A DNA stretch of 53,713 nt from Selenomonadaceae bacterium. Lineage in GTDB: Bacteria > Bacillota > Negativicutes > Selenomonadales > Selenomonadaceae. The notes beneath the pieces were generated by a model, which saw only the letters and a list, made by a program, of their open reading frames with translations, did not search any database and was not told where the DNA came from. This document shows positions 32,135-40,477 of this stretch, piece by piece. The number at the start of each line of letters is the position of its first letter. The first letter of the stretch is position 1. The stretch is taken from contig JAFUXN010000042.1 of the NCBI GenBank assembly GCA_017477125.1, positions 1 through 53,713 of the forward strand. Direction: 5' to 3'. Position numbers and translations under genes: made by a program.

Positions 32135-34129
32135 TTATTCCTCGGTGAGCGCGGGCAAATGCGTCCCGTTCGTCAGCAGCCACCACGACAGCGTTCGCAT
32201 CATCGTCACCACATGCTTGGCGTTGTCCCTCTCCTCCGACATGTTTATCTTCGGCAGTTCCTTCGACGCCAGATGCGGCAACAACTCTACCGTATCATTG
32301 TCCACCTTCCCAATCGTCGAGTTCGTTATGTACACGTCTCGATTGAACCCCGCACCATTGCCCTTCGTCAGCGGCGGCGCGATCGAGCGATACTCAAAGT
32401 CCTTCGGCGCTATCAATTCGATCAGCGTCGGCACGATCGACGTGTGACCTCCCGGCACGTCCGTCGGCAATATTTTTTTGTCGATCCCTTGCCCAAACAG
32501 CACGAACGGCACACTCTGATGCTCAAACAATGTCGGTCGCGCCGACGGATCACACCTCACCGCATGATCTCCCGTGATCACAAACACGCTGCTCGGAAAC
32601 TTCTCGCTCACGTTCTTGACGAATTGCGTCGTCACCATGTCCATGTACCAGTAATGCCCCAGCTCCGTCGCCAACTGCTGCGCATTGTACATGTTCGGCA
32701 ACTTCGACAGCTCTTCGCGCTTCTTGGTCGTGTCGTAACCCTCCGCCGTCAAGTTCAGATTATACGGCGGGTGATTCGTCGTCGTCATGATCAGGTGCAC
32801 CGTCGGAGGCTCCTCCTCCAAATGATCCGCTATCGCATTGAATAAATTTTTATCCGTCGTCCCCCACGTGTTCTGCTTCTTCGCATGAAAATCGGGATAA
32901 CCGTAGAAGTGATCAAAGCCCTGCGCCAACGCCAGCTTGTTGATGTTGTCCCACGACGGCACCCCGCCATACCAGAAATCGACCTGATAACCCAACCGCT
33001 TGAACGGTTCAGCCATCGCCGTGATGTACGGCTCCTCGTAGGTGCGCGGCTGATAATTGACTTTGATGTTGACGTCCGACAGCCCCGTCACCAGCCCCGT
33101 GATCGCCACCGACGTAAAATCTCCGTTCGGCAGGAAGTTCCGACTGTAATAGCAGTTGTCCATCGCAATCAGCGACTTGAGCCCGTCGGCAACGTGCAAC
33201 TCCTCATACTTGCCCAGCATCGGCCACTGCATCCACGTTTCGCCGAGTATGATGAAGATGTGTTGCGGCTTCTCGATCCGATTGCCGCTCGTCTTGCGCT
33301 CGAGGTACACCCTCAGATCGTCCGACTCGAGCTTGCCGCGCCCCGCGATCTCTCGCGCATACGTCCAAATGCCGTCGCGATCCACGCCCGAGATGTCTCC
33401 GATCTCCATGCGTTTGTGCATCGCTCGCGCTCGATACAACGCTTGCACGTCGTCGAGTATGCATTCGTTCAAGAAGTAATCGCTCGTCACGCCCGCGTTC
33501 TCCCAATTCACTCCGCTCGCGTACGTAAACGAGCCACCGAACCGCGCGAACAATCCGATCAAAAATATCCCGCAGACCAGCGCCGAAACGAATCCGACTT
33601 TGCGTCCCATCGTCGGCAACGGCGGCAGGCTGATCGTTTTGATCAACATCAATCGACTCAGGATCGCCAGACAGAGGATCGTCAACACGAGCGCCAACAA
33701 CACGCGCCACACCATGCCATATCCCTCAACGAACATCGATAGGATCGTCGAGAAATCTTCGTCGACGCCATGGATCACCTCGAGCCCGAACGTCGATTGG
33801 AACGCCTGATAATATGGGAAGCGCGCTTGGAATAAGATCGACAGGATCAGTGAAGACACCGCTCCAATCGCCAGCCGACATTTGTACCCGAGCCCGATGA
33901 TCGTCGAGAACAACAACGATACGAGCGTGAAGGCGCCCGCCGTCTTCATGCTCAAGCGCAGACCCGTCCACAACGCTTTGCCGACTTCTTCAGACGTACT
34001 TTCGGGCGCCATGTACGCCGACATCATCATGATGAATACGAATCGATAGACCTCGATGAGCAGCAGCAGGAAGACAAACAATCGGAAATCGCGTTGCAGC
34101 CCGTCAAAAAATCGCTTCAAGTAGTCCAC
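32135..34129 (-). CDS. LTA-synthase-like membrane sulfatase-fold transferase
   Basis: 664 aa: five membrane segments in residues 1-220, then an extracytoplasmic sulfatase-fold domain (about 290-610) with HIFIILGETWMQW (metal-binding Glu), nucleophile Thr in GDFTSVAITGL, WYGGVPSWDN, TTTNHPPY and VITGDHA. The family transfers phosphoglycerol or phosphoethanolamine headgroups from phospholipids. In a diderm Firmicute with LPS and no obvious teichoic-acid genes nearby, decoration of LPS or another envelope glycan is more likely than lipoteichoic acid. Last gene of the LPS operon. Confidence 0.88.
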   Translation of the reverse strand: MDYLKRFFDGLQRDFRLFVFLLLLIEVYRFVFIMMMSAYMAPESTSEEVGKALWTGLRLSMKTAGAFTLVSLLFSTIIGLGYKCRLAIGAVSSLILSILFQARFPYYQAFQSTFGLEVIHGVDEDFSTILSMFVEGYGMVWRVLLALVLTILCLAILSRLMLIKTISLPPLPTMGRKVGFVSALVCGIFLIGLFARFGGSFTYASGVNWENAGVTSDYFLNECILDDVQALYRARAMHKRMEIGDISGVDRDGIWTYAREIAGRGKLESDDLRVYLERKTSGNRIEKPQHIFIILGETWMQWPMLGKYEELHVADGLKSLIAMDNCYYSRNFLPNGDFTSVAITGLVTGLSDVNIKVNYQPRTYEEPYITAMAEPFKRLGYQVDFWYGGVPSWDNINKLALAQGFDHFYGYPDFHAKKQNTWGTTDKNLFNAIADHLEEEPPTVHLIMTTTNHPPYNLNLTAEGYDTTKKREELSKLPNMYNAQQLATELGHYWYMDMVTTQFVKNVSEKFPSSVFVITGDHAVRCDPSARPTLFEHQSVPFVLFGQGIDKKILPTDVPGGHTSIVPTLIELIAPKDFEYRSIAPPLTKGNGAGFNRDVYITNSTIGKVDNDTVELLPHLASKELPKINMSEERDNAKHVVTMMRTLSWWLLTNGTHLPALTEE

Positions 34130-34153
34130 TTCAACAGTTCCTCATCTCCAAAA

Positions 34154-35239
34154 TCATTTTGATCTGAACAAAATCCTCTGCACGGTCGGCGCCACCGAAA
34201 ATATTTTTACGATCACGCTCGCCAACGCCACGACCGTTATCAACCAACAGCATGTCTTGGCGCTCCGCCCCAACGTCGAGAACACATCGAACTTGACCGG
34301 CAGGATCAGCAACGGCGCGTGAAGAAGGTAGATGCCGAATGATCCTCTCGACAGCACATCGATCAAAGCGTTCGACACCGCCGCTCGTCTCAATGCGATG
34401 AACAGTCCCGCGGCGGCAATCGGCAATAGGCAGAAGTCATACCAGATCATGAACGCGTCGCCGACCCGATAAAATTCCAATTGGACGGCGGCGATGATTG
34501 CGATCAATCCGATCGTCGAGACGAGCAGCGCGATGTTGTTGACCGTTCGATCGATCGTCGGCTCGAATCTTTTGAGCAGATATCCGATCACGACGTAAAA
34601 CCCATAGAGCCCGCCCGAGAAGCTCAGATCGATCCACAACTTCAGATCGACGTCGAACAATCGATCGACCGTCGGCAACACGAAATAATATGCGAAAGCG
34701 ATCGAGCTCAATGCCAACAGTTGATTGTCGGTGATGGTCGGCAGCACCCGCGCGACGAACGGAATGAACAGATAGATGCCCAGGATTACGCCGATATACC
34801 ACACGTGCATCATGCCGACCGCCTCGACGAAGATCATCTCTCGAATCAGCGCGTCGAATTGAAACTCGTGCAGGTCGATGATGAATGCCGTCTCGTCGTT
34901 GAGCGTCATGCCGTCGAGCGCGGCGATGAACAGATTATAGAGGACGATCCATAACTCCCACGTCGCCAACAGCGTTAACCAATTGCGCCGATAGAATTTC
35001 TCCGTCGATTGTTGATCGAATCCGCGCGGAAGCAGGAGGTAACCGCTCAAGAAGAAGAACAACGGGACGCCGCAACGGGCGAGAGTGAAGGCGAGGAGCG
35101 CGAACCATTGAGCGCCTTCCGACATGCGGTTGACGACCTCGGCGACGTGGAGCCCGCAAACGATCTCGACGGTGTGATTTAGAACGACCAGCACGATCGC
35201 CGTCGCCCTGATCAGATCGAGCCCCGCTATCCTGTTCAT
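34154..35239 (-). CDS. Acyltransferase-3 family membrane protein
   Basis: 361 aa with about ten membrane helices. The N-terminus GLDLIRATAIVLVVLNHT is the family signature (Arg, and His in NHT), followed by PLFFFLSGYLLL. OafA/WecH-like proteins transfer acetyl or other acyl groups to surface glycans across the membrane. The start overlaps the stop of the heptosyltransferase gene by 4 nt. This is the core-only form without an SGNH domain. Substrate presumably LPS sugar, by context. Confidence 0.9.
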   Translation of the reverse strand: MNRIAGLDLIRATAIVLVVLNHTVEIVCGLHVAEVVNRMSEGAQWFALLAFTLARCGVPLFFFLSGYLLLPRGFDQQSTEKFYRRNWLTLLATWELWIVLYNLFIAALDGMTLNDETAFIIDLHEFQFDALIREMIFVEAVGMMHVWYIGVILGIYLFIPFVARVLPTITDNQLLALSSIAFAYYFVLPTVDRLFDVDLKLWIDLSFSGGLYGFYVVIGYLLKRFEPTIDRTVNNIALLVSTIGLIAIIAAVQLEFYRVGDAFMIWYDFCLLPIAAAGLFIALRRAAVSNALIDVLSRGSFGIYLLHAPLLILPVKFDVFSTLGRSAKTCCWLITVVALASVIVKIFSVAPTVQRILFRSK

Positions 35240-36273
35240 TTCATCGACAGTATTTTGCGCTCGACCTGCTTGACCGTGATCCTCTCAAGGCAGTCGTCGC
35301 CCTTCGGACATACCCGCTTCCAACAGAATTTGCATGTCCGATCGACCTCGAGAGCATTCTTGAGCTGACCGTAAGGACCGTTGCGATTGGCGTCGGTCGG
35401 TCCCATCAACATCACCGTCCGCGTCCCGAGCCCCGCCGCCAGATGCACCACGCCCGTATCGCCGCCCACCACCAGCCGCGCGTTCTTGACGATGTGCGCC
35501 AACTGTTTCCAATTGGTTTTGCCGACCAGATCGATCGGAGGGATTTCAGCCTGCTTGGTGATCGCTTGCGCCCGTTGCTCGTCGACCACCCCCGCGCCCA
35601 CCATGATCGGAATGACCTCGATGCTGTAAAACCAATCGACAAGCTCCGCAAAATATTCCTCGCGCCAACGCTTGTTCACCCAATTGGCTCCGATCGCCAG
35701 CACCACAAACGGATTTTTGAATTGAGCTCCCGCATGCGCCACAATCGATTCGGCGCGTTGAGCCTCGTCGTCGGGGATCACGAGCGGAAACACAACCTTA
35801 TCGACCCGACAACCGATCGCGCGCGCCGTGTCAAGATACCGCTCGACGATGTGACCGTTGAAGTGCTTGCCGACCACCGGCTTGCTCACTCGATCCGACA
35901 TCTCGCGCATATTGCAGATGCCCAACTTTATGTTCGAGCGCGCAAAGAAAGCGATCGCCGCCGATTTAAATAATCCTTGCAGGTCGAGCACCGCATCATA
36001 AGTTTGCGATTGCAGTTCGCGACGGAAGGGGAAGAACTTGCGCGCGAAGCCCCGAAACGATTTGAATTCCTTCTTGTGGAACGTGATGATGTTGTCGACG
36101 CACGGATTCATCGACAGCAGATCATACGACGGCGGTTCGACCACCCATGTCAGCTTGGCGTTCGGGAACGTCTCCTTGATCGCGTACGACACCGGCAGCG
36201 CGTGAATGACGTCGCCGATCGCGCTCAACTTGATGATCAATACGTTGTTGAGATCGTGCTCCAAGCTCTTCAC
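35236..36273 (-). CDS. GT9 LPS heptosyltransferase
   Basis: 345 aa, cytoplasmic GT-B protein. LIIKLSAIGDVIHALPV is the N-terminal GT9 signature (catalytic Asp in IGDV). C-terminal nucleotide-sugar site: AIGANWVNKRW, VGKTNWKQLAHIVKNARL, GGDTGVVHLAAGLGT and MGPTDANRNGPYG. Adds heptose to the LPS inner core; I cannot separate WaaC from WaaF roles with confidence. A C-terminal Cys cluster (CKFCWKRVC, DDC) is also common in Negativicute members. The start overlaps the downstream end of the rfaE2-type gene by 4 nt. Confidence 0.93.
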   Translation of the reverse strand: MKSLEHDLNNVLIIKLSAIGDVIHALPVSYAIKETFPNAKLTWVVEPPSYDLLSMNPCVDNIITFHKKEFKSFRGFARKFFPFRRELQSQTYDAVLDLQGLFKSAAIAFFARSNIKLGICNMREMSDRVSKPVVGKHFNGHIVERYLDTARAIGCRVDKVVFPLVIPDDEAQRAESIVAHAGAQFKNPFVVLAIGANWVNKRWREEYFAELVDWFYSIEVIPIMVGAGVVDEQRAQAITKQAEIPPIDLVGKTNWKQLAHIVKNARLVVGGDTGVVHLAAGLGTRTVMLMGPTDANRNGPYGQLKNALEVDRTCKFCWKRVCPKGDDCLERITVKQVERKILSMK

Positions 36274-36734
36274 TCCGATCTCAACCGATTGATGATGTTG
36301 GTCGTCGAACGCCCCTCGACCAGCTTGATGAACTCGACGCGCCCGCCGTACGATTGAACCACCTTCGCCTCGGGCAACGTGCTCAGATCATAATCGCCGC
36401 CCTTGACATAGACATTCGGCTTGACCTCGGCGATCACCGCCTTCGCCGTCCGCTCGTCGAAGATCACCACGTCATCGACCGCTCGCAAGCCCGACAACAC
36501 TTCGGCTCGATCGCATTGGGGATTGACGGGACGAGACTCGCCCTTGAGCATCTTGACCGACGCATCGGAATTGAGCCCCACGATCAGATGATCGCCGAAC
36601 TCTCGCGCCGCATTGAGATATCTGACGTGCCCCGCGTGAAGAATGTCGAAGCAGCCGTTGGTGAACACAATCTTTTTGCCTGCCGCCCGCAATCGATCGC
36701 AATGAGCGGCAATTTCATTCCTGTCTATCAACAT
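36270..36734 (-). CDS. rfaE2: D-glycero-beta-D-manno-heptose 1-phosphate adenylyltransferase
   Basis: 154 aa; ATG 36734 chosen for GAGG 8 nt upstream. It has a nucleotidylyl-transferase fold with TNGCFDILHAGHVRYL (HxGH-type site), VGLNSDASVK, and YVKGGDYDLSTLPEAK typical of the RfaE C-terminal domain. It makes ADP-heptose from heptose 1-phosphate. Separate from the kinase, unlike the E. coli HldE fusion. A 104-bp gap with only a small 7-bp hairpin (36799-36815) separates it from the kinase gene. Confidence 0.94.
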   Translation of the reverse strand: MLIDRNEIAAHCDRLRAAGKKIVFTNGCFDILHAGHVRYLNAAREFGDHLIVGLNSDASVKMLKGESRPVNPQCDRAEVLSGLRAVDDVVIFDERTAKAVIAEVKPNVYVKGGDYDLSTLPEAKVVQSYGGRVEFIKLVEGRSTTNIINRLRSE

Positions 36735-36838
36735 ATCATAAGCCTCAAAAATTTTATGCTCCCGTCCGCCCTTCGCTCCTTCGGAACCGATCAATGGTTG
36801 AAGGTGAAACCTTCATGGGGTGGGTGGGCGGGATCAAA

Positions 36839-37825
36839 TTATTTATTGACGACGCGCTCAAGCTCCTCGTAGCTCACCGTTGACGTCCCGGGCTTGCGCA
36901 CCGCGATGCCCGCCGCATAATTCGAGATCCGCGCGGAGTTGATCGGATTGACTTTGCCCGTCAGCGCCAAGATGAACGCCGCCACGCACGTATCGCCCGC
37001 GCCCGACACGTCAAACACCTCGCTCTTGTCCGACACGGGAATGTGATGCACCGCTCCCGAACGCTCGAACAAACTCATGCCCTTCTCGCCGCGCGTGATC
37101 AGTACCGCCGACGCATTTGTTCGTCTCAACAGTTCGGAACCGCCTTCGATCAGCGCGCCCATACTGTTAATCTCATGTCCGATAAACGCCGCCAGTTCAG
37201 TATCGCTCTGCTTGACGTACTTGACGCCGCCGAACCTCCCGACATCGTAACGCGAATCGACTATCGACGGGATTTTGTTTTTGTTGGCATAATTGATCAG
37301 CCACTTCTTGACGTCCTCGGTGATCGTCCCCGACCCGTAATCGCTCAACACTATGCCTTCGATCTGCGGCAACACCGCGTCGAGCCTTGCGATCAGTTGC
37401 GCTTCGATCTTCTTCGACAGCGGTTCTTTGCTCTCTCGATCGATACGCACCACCTGCTGGCTCACCGTCGCACGACCGCCCGCTATCACTCTCACCTTTG
37501 AGATCGTCGGACGCGAAGGATCGGTCACCAATCCCTCAACGTGCACTCCAAGCTGATCAAGCAGTCCTCTCAACTGATCCGAATAAGCGTCCTCGCCGAC
37601 CACGCCCACCGCAAACACTTCGCCCCCGAGCGTTGCGACGTTCGCCACGACGTTTGCTGCGCCGCCCGGCACCACTCTTTCATCGACCTGTTGAAGGATC
37701 AAGACGGGCGCCTCTCGGGATATTCTTCCGATCTGTCCGTTGAGATAAACGTCCGCCACCATATCGCCGATCACCAAGATTTTTCGTCCCTGCATTTTTT
37801 TGATCGACGTCACTAACTTCTGCAA
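36839..37825 (-). CDS. rfaE1: D-glycero-beta-D-manno-heptose-7-phosphate kinase
   Basis: 328 aa, PfkB/ribokinase fold. Begins at TTG 37825 with GAAGGTG upstream. Signatures: VIGDMVADVYLNGQIGRISREAPV, VPGGAANVVANVATLGG, VLSDYGSGT, ITRGEKGMSLF and catalytic GAGDTCVAAFILAL. First step of ADP-heptose synthesis after sedoheptulose-7-phosphate isomerisation. Together with the adenylyltransferase and the GT9 enzyme it forms the heptose block of this operon. Confidence 0.95.
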   Translation of the reverse strand: MQKLVTSIKKMQGRKILVIGDMVADVYLNGQIGRISREAPVLILQQVDERVVPGGAANVVANVATLGGEVFAVGVVGEDAYSDQLRGLLDQLGVHVEGLVTDPSRPTISKVRVIAGGRATVSQQVVRIDRESKEPLSKKIEAQLIARLDAVLPQIEGIVLSDYGSGTITEDVKKWLINYANKNKIPSIVDSRYDVGRFGGVKYVKQSDTELAAFIGHEINSMGALIEGGSELLRRTNASAVLITRGEKGMSLFERSGAVHHIPVSDKSEVFDVSGAGDTCVAAFILALTGKVNPINSARISNYAAGIAVRKPGTSTVSYEELERVVNK

Positions 37826-37848
37826 TGCGTCACCTTCTCAAAAATTTA

Positions 37849-39366
37849 TTACCACGGCGTGAATTGCCAATGCGCCTCCAATTTATCACGCCGATCCCTC
37901 CAACGCAATATCACTTGCGAACAGTGAAGATCATGATACCAATAATAATCGACGTCCTGCACCGCCGACCGATCCGCATCAAAACTCAGCCCCACCACAA
38001 ACCGATTGCGATGATCCATTCGCCAGCTCAAGCCCATCGATATCTTCTTGGCATAATCGTCGTTCTCGAAATCGAACAGAGAGTTCTTTTTGGTGTTCTT
38101 CGTGTAATGGTAGCCCGTGAACGCCGCAAACCGATCATCGAACTCCTTGAGCAGCACCGCCCCGTAATTGATGCCGTGCACCGTCGAATCGTCGGAGCTC
38201 TCCTTTGTGATCGTGTAACTGGTGCCGAGCGTCAGCATCCAATTGTGGTAGATGATCGGGTCGCGCGCCAAACCCACCTCATACTTCTGGTGAGTACTCG
38301 ACACCGAATTGGATTTCCAATGTCCGATCTCGTAATTGAATCCGTAACTCGCAGGCAGATGATCGAAATGCCGACCGTAATGCAAGATCAACGACGGCTC
38401 TTTCTGCACCCAAACATTATCGCCGTCGCTGTAAAATCCGTAAGCCACTCGCGCGCTCGAGTCCCGATTGTCGTAAACGATTTCGGTATTGCTTCGAACG
38501 CCGCGCTTGGTCTCGAGATGCGCCTTCGTCACGCTCTTAAAGTGATCGGTGATCGGACGTTCGATCCTCTGCTCGATGTACGCGCCATAATCTTTATTGT
38601 ATCCGATGCGCGGGAAGTCGAGCCGCTCTTCGCCGCCGAATTTCCGTTCGTCATATTCCTTCGTGCCGACGACGTTACCCTTGATCCGAAATTTAATCTT
38701 ATACATCTTGATAACACGTTCGGGCCAGATTTCCATCTTCTCGGCGCTCACGGTGTAATCGGGTTGCGCGGCGCCGCATTTGGTCTGAGTGGCGTCGAAG
38801 GCGACGATGTGATCGGGATAAAACTCGAAACGCTTGCCCGTTATATAATACTCGCCCGCCTTGCCCCGCGCGGAGCCCATCGTTCCGATCGATGTGCCGT
38901 AATTGTAGAAGGTTCGATAACCGTCGAGAGTGACGCGCGGCGAGCCGTCGACGACCTGAAGGACATGCGCGCGCCCCTGAATGCTGACGGTCTTTTCGAT
39001 GACGTTGCCGGTTGCCTTATCGGTTTGGAAGCGTCGCCCCTCGAGCTGAAGGATATCGACCTTGCCCTGCGCAATGAACTCGCCGGTCTCGGTGTGGTAG
39101 ACAAGATTATCGCCTTCGAACACGGCGGGCACCTGTTCGGTCTCGAGATCGGGGTGAGGCAATTGCTCCTTGGCGGTCTCAACGTCCTCGAGCAATTTGA
39201 CTTGTTCGGGCGTCAATTGTTTATCGCGAGCTTCGCGCCGTCGGTTCTCGATGTAATCAAAGACTTCGACATCGGTATCGGAATGGGAAGTGTATTCGGC
39301 GCCGACGGTTGAGGGCGCGAACATCAACGCGAGCATCAACGGCACGAAAAATTTCTTATCGATCAA
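37849..39366 (-). CDS. LptD/OstA-like outer-membrane LPS assembly protein
   Basis: 505 aa with a signal peptide (MIDKKFF start at TTG 39366, cleavage near VGAEY). An N-terminal OstA-like domain (about 85-200: VFEGDNLVYHTETGEFIAQGKVDI, YYITGKRFEFYPD, SAEKMEIWPE) precedes a beta-barrel-like part rich in alternating aromatic residues, ending in WQFTPW. LptD forms the pore that inserts LPS into the outer leaflet. It is shorter than proteobacterial LptD (about 780 aa), as expected for small-barrel Negativicute forms. The upstream stop overlaps the start (TTGA). Confidence 0.85.
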   Translation of the reverse strand: MIDKKFFVPLMLALMFAPSTVGAEYTSHSDTDVEVFDYIENRRREARDKQLTPEQVKLLEDVETAKEQLPHPDLETEQVPAVFEGDNLVYHTETGEFIAQGKVDILQLEGRRFQTDKATGNVIEKTVSIQGRAHVLQVVDGSPRVTLDGYRTFYNYGTSIGTMGSARGKAGEYYITGKRFEFYPDHIVAFDATQTKCGAAQPDYTVSAEKMEIWPERVIKMYKIKFRIKGNVVGTKEYDERKFGGEERLDFPRIGYNKDYGAYIEQRIERPITDHFKSVTKAHLETKRGVRSNTEIVYDNRDSSARVAYGFYSDGDNVWVQKEPSLILHYGRHFDHLPASYGFNYEIGHWKSNSVSSTHQKYEVGLARDPIIYHNWMLTLGTSYTITKESSDDSTVHGINYGAVLLKEFDDRFAAFTGYHYTKNTKKNSLFDFENDDYAKKISMGLSWRMDHRNRFVVGLSFDADRSAVQDVDYYWYHDLHCSQVILRWRDRRDKLEAHWQFTPW

Positions 39367-39740
39367 GGGAGGTCACCACCATGCATGATGTAATTGATGA
39401 GCTCGGACATTTCGGAGTTGGGAGCGTAAGCGCGAAAATCCCTCGGGGCGTCGCGTGAGTCGAGAACGTTTTGAGTATCGTACTCGACGGTTTTCGACGA
39501 GACGATCTGATAAGTGCGCTCGACATGATTGAAGCGGACGTCGTAGAGGAATTTTCGATTGGCGTCGGCTTTTACGACGGCGATGGTGGCGAAAATGATC
39601 GAGCCGCTTTCGGTCTCGACGGAGTCCATGTCGACGTAGTAGCCGGTTAGCCCGCTCGAATCGACGAACTGAAAGTCCTGAGCGCGGCAGGGAGTGATGA
39701 TCGACAGAACAAGGGCGAGGCTTACAAAAAATCTAAACAC
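39363..39740 (-). CDS. Small secreted protein, unknown
   Basis: 125 aa; GTG 39740 chosen because AGGAGG is 6 nt upstream and a signal peptide follows (MFRFFVSLALVL, ending CRAQ). The mature part has YYVDMDSVETESGSIIFATIAVVKAD and FLYDVRFN, recalling AWYLDKSSV...TITYQVF and YDV in the three secreted paralogues of the RiPP locus. It may belong to the same broad fold (Surface-adhesin E-like); the similarity is weak. First gene of the LPS operon, overlapping lptD. Confidence 0.78.
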   Translation of the reverse strand: MFRFFVSLALVLSIITPCRAQDFQFVDSSGLTGYYVDMDSVETESGSIIFATIAVVKADANRKFLYDVRFNHVERTYQIVSSKTVEYDTQNVLDSRDAPRDFRAYAPNSEMSELINYIMHGGDLP

Positions 39741-39855
39741 ATCGAACCTCCTCTCGTTTGATATGATTGTACTCTTAAGACGGGCATTAGACAAGCAAAA
39801 AAAATTTCGGGAGCAAATCGGAGCGAATGGTTGATGAAACAATAATGAATTCCTG

Positions 39856-39885
39856 TTGCGAAGCTGAAAAGTGATGTGGTAGAAT
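39856..39885 (+). promoter_or_regulatory. Candidate promoter of the Crh-like gene
   Basis: TTGCGA (39856-39861), an 18-bp spacer and TAGAAT (39880-39885), about 70 bp before the ATG at 39956. Moderate match; divergent from the LPS operon. Confidence 0.5.
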
Positions 39886-39955
39886 ACGATTGTCGACAGG
39901 GAAGTCGTCAGATGAAGTTGAATCACGGCAAGGCAAACGGAAGGAGAAATTCAAA

Positions 39956-40348
39956 ATGGCATTCGCATACAAAGTTATCGACAACAGAAATTACGATGAG
40001 TCGGTCGCGGTTGATAAGATCGAAGCGATGGACATCGATAAATACATTGACAGTGACGCCGAGCTTGAGAAGTACGGCGCGGTGGTGTCGTTCATCCTGG
40101 TGGCGAAGGGCGTCTTGGGATTGAGGGAGTGCTCGCACCTGGTGAGCATCGCGGAGGAGACGGGCTGCCTGATCCGATTGATCTCGGGCAAGCGTAGCGG
40201 CTCGACGAAGAGCATCCTGTCGTTGGCGAACCTGGGGATCACGAAGGGCAAGAGTCTGGTGCTGTCGATCCACGGTGCGCGGAGCAAAGAGGCGTTCCGC
40301 GAGGCGGTCAAGGTTATCAACGGCGAAACCGATTCCAACGACGCGTAA
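39956..40348 (+). CDS. Crh-like HPr-domain protein without the phospho-acceptor His
   Basis: 130 aa; AAGGAG 9 nt upstream of the ATG. Residues 42-128 form an HPr fold: VAKGVLGLRECSHLVSIA aligns with the GLHARPA region of HPr, and RSGSTKSILSLANLGITKG with the Ser46 region. The His15 position is Arg57, so it cannot work in PTS phosphotransfer, while the regulatory Ser (Ser86) is kept. This is the pattern of Crh, which HPr kinase phosphorylates to co-activate CcpA. It also carries a ~40-residue N-terminal extension absent from Crh and HPr. The name is withheld because orthology is unproven. Confidence 0.82.
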   Translation: MAFAYKVIDNRNYDESVAVDKIEAMDIDKYIDSDAELEKYGAVVSFILVAKGVLGLRECSHLVSIAEETGCLIRLISGKRSGSTKSILSLANLGITKGKSLVLSIHGARSKEAFREAVKVINGETDSNDA

Positions 40349-40378
40349 TCCGATCGTAATTGATTCGAAACATACAGC

Positions 40379-40403
40379 AGCTCTCCTATGGGAGGGCTTT
40401 TTT
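40379..40403 (+). terminator. Intrinsic terminator after the Crh-like gene
   Basis: AGCTCTCC and GGAGGGCT form an 8-bp stem (one T-G pair) with a short loop, followed by six T. It separates the Crh-like gene from the glycosyltransferase fusion. Confidence 0.85.
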
Positions 40404-40477
40404 ATTGACAATGGTCGGATTCACAGATACAATGAACTGTCTATGTTTATCATAACATATTTGAAGAGGGATTGTGG

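Noticed and set aside
280-39350. Frequent AAAAATTTTT and AAAAATATTTTT strings in a GC-rich sequence, suspected as a dispersed element
   Set aside because: They fall mostly on Lys/Asn/Phe codons and vary in length and flanks; I could not separate them from codon preference for AAA, AAT and TTT.
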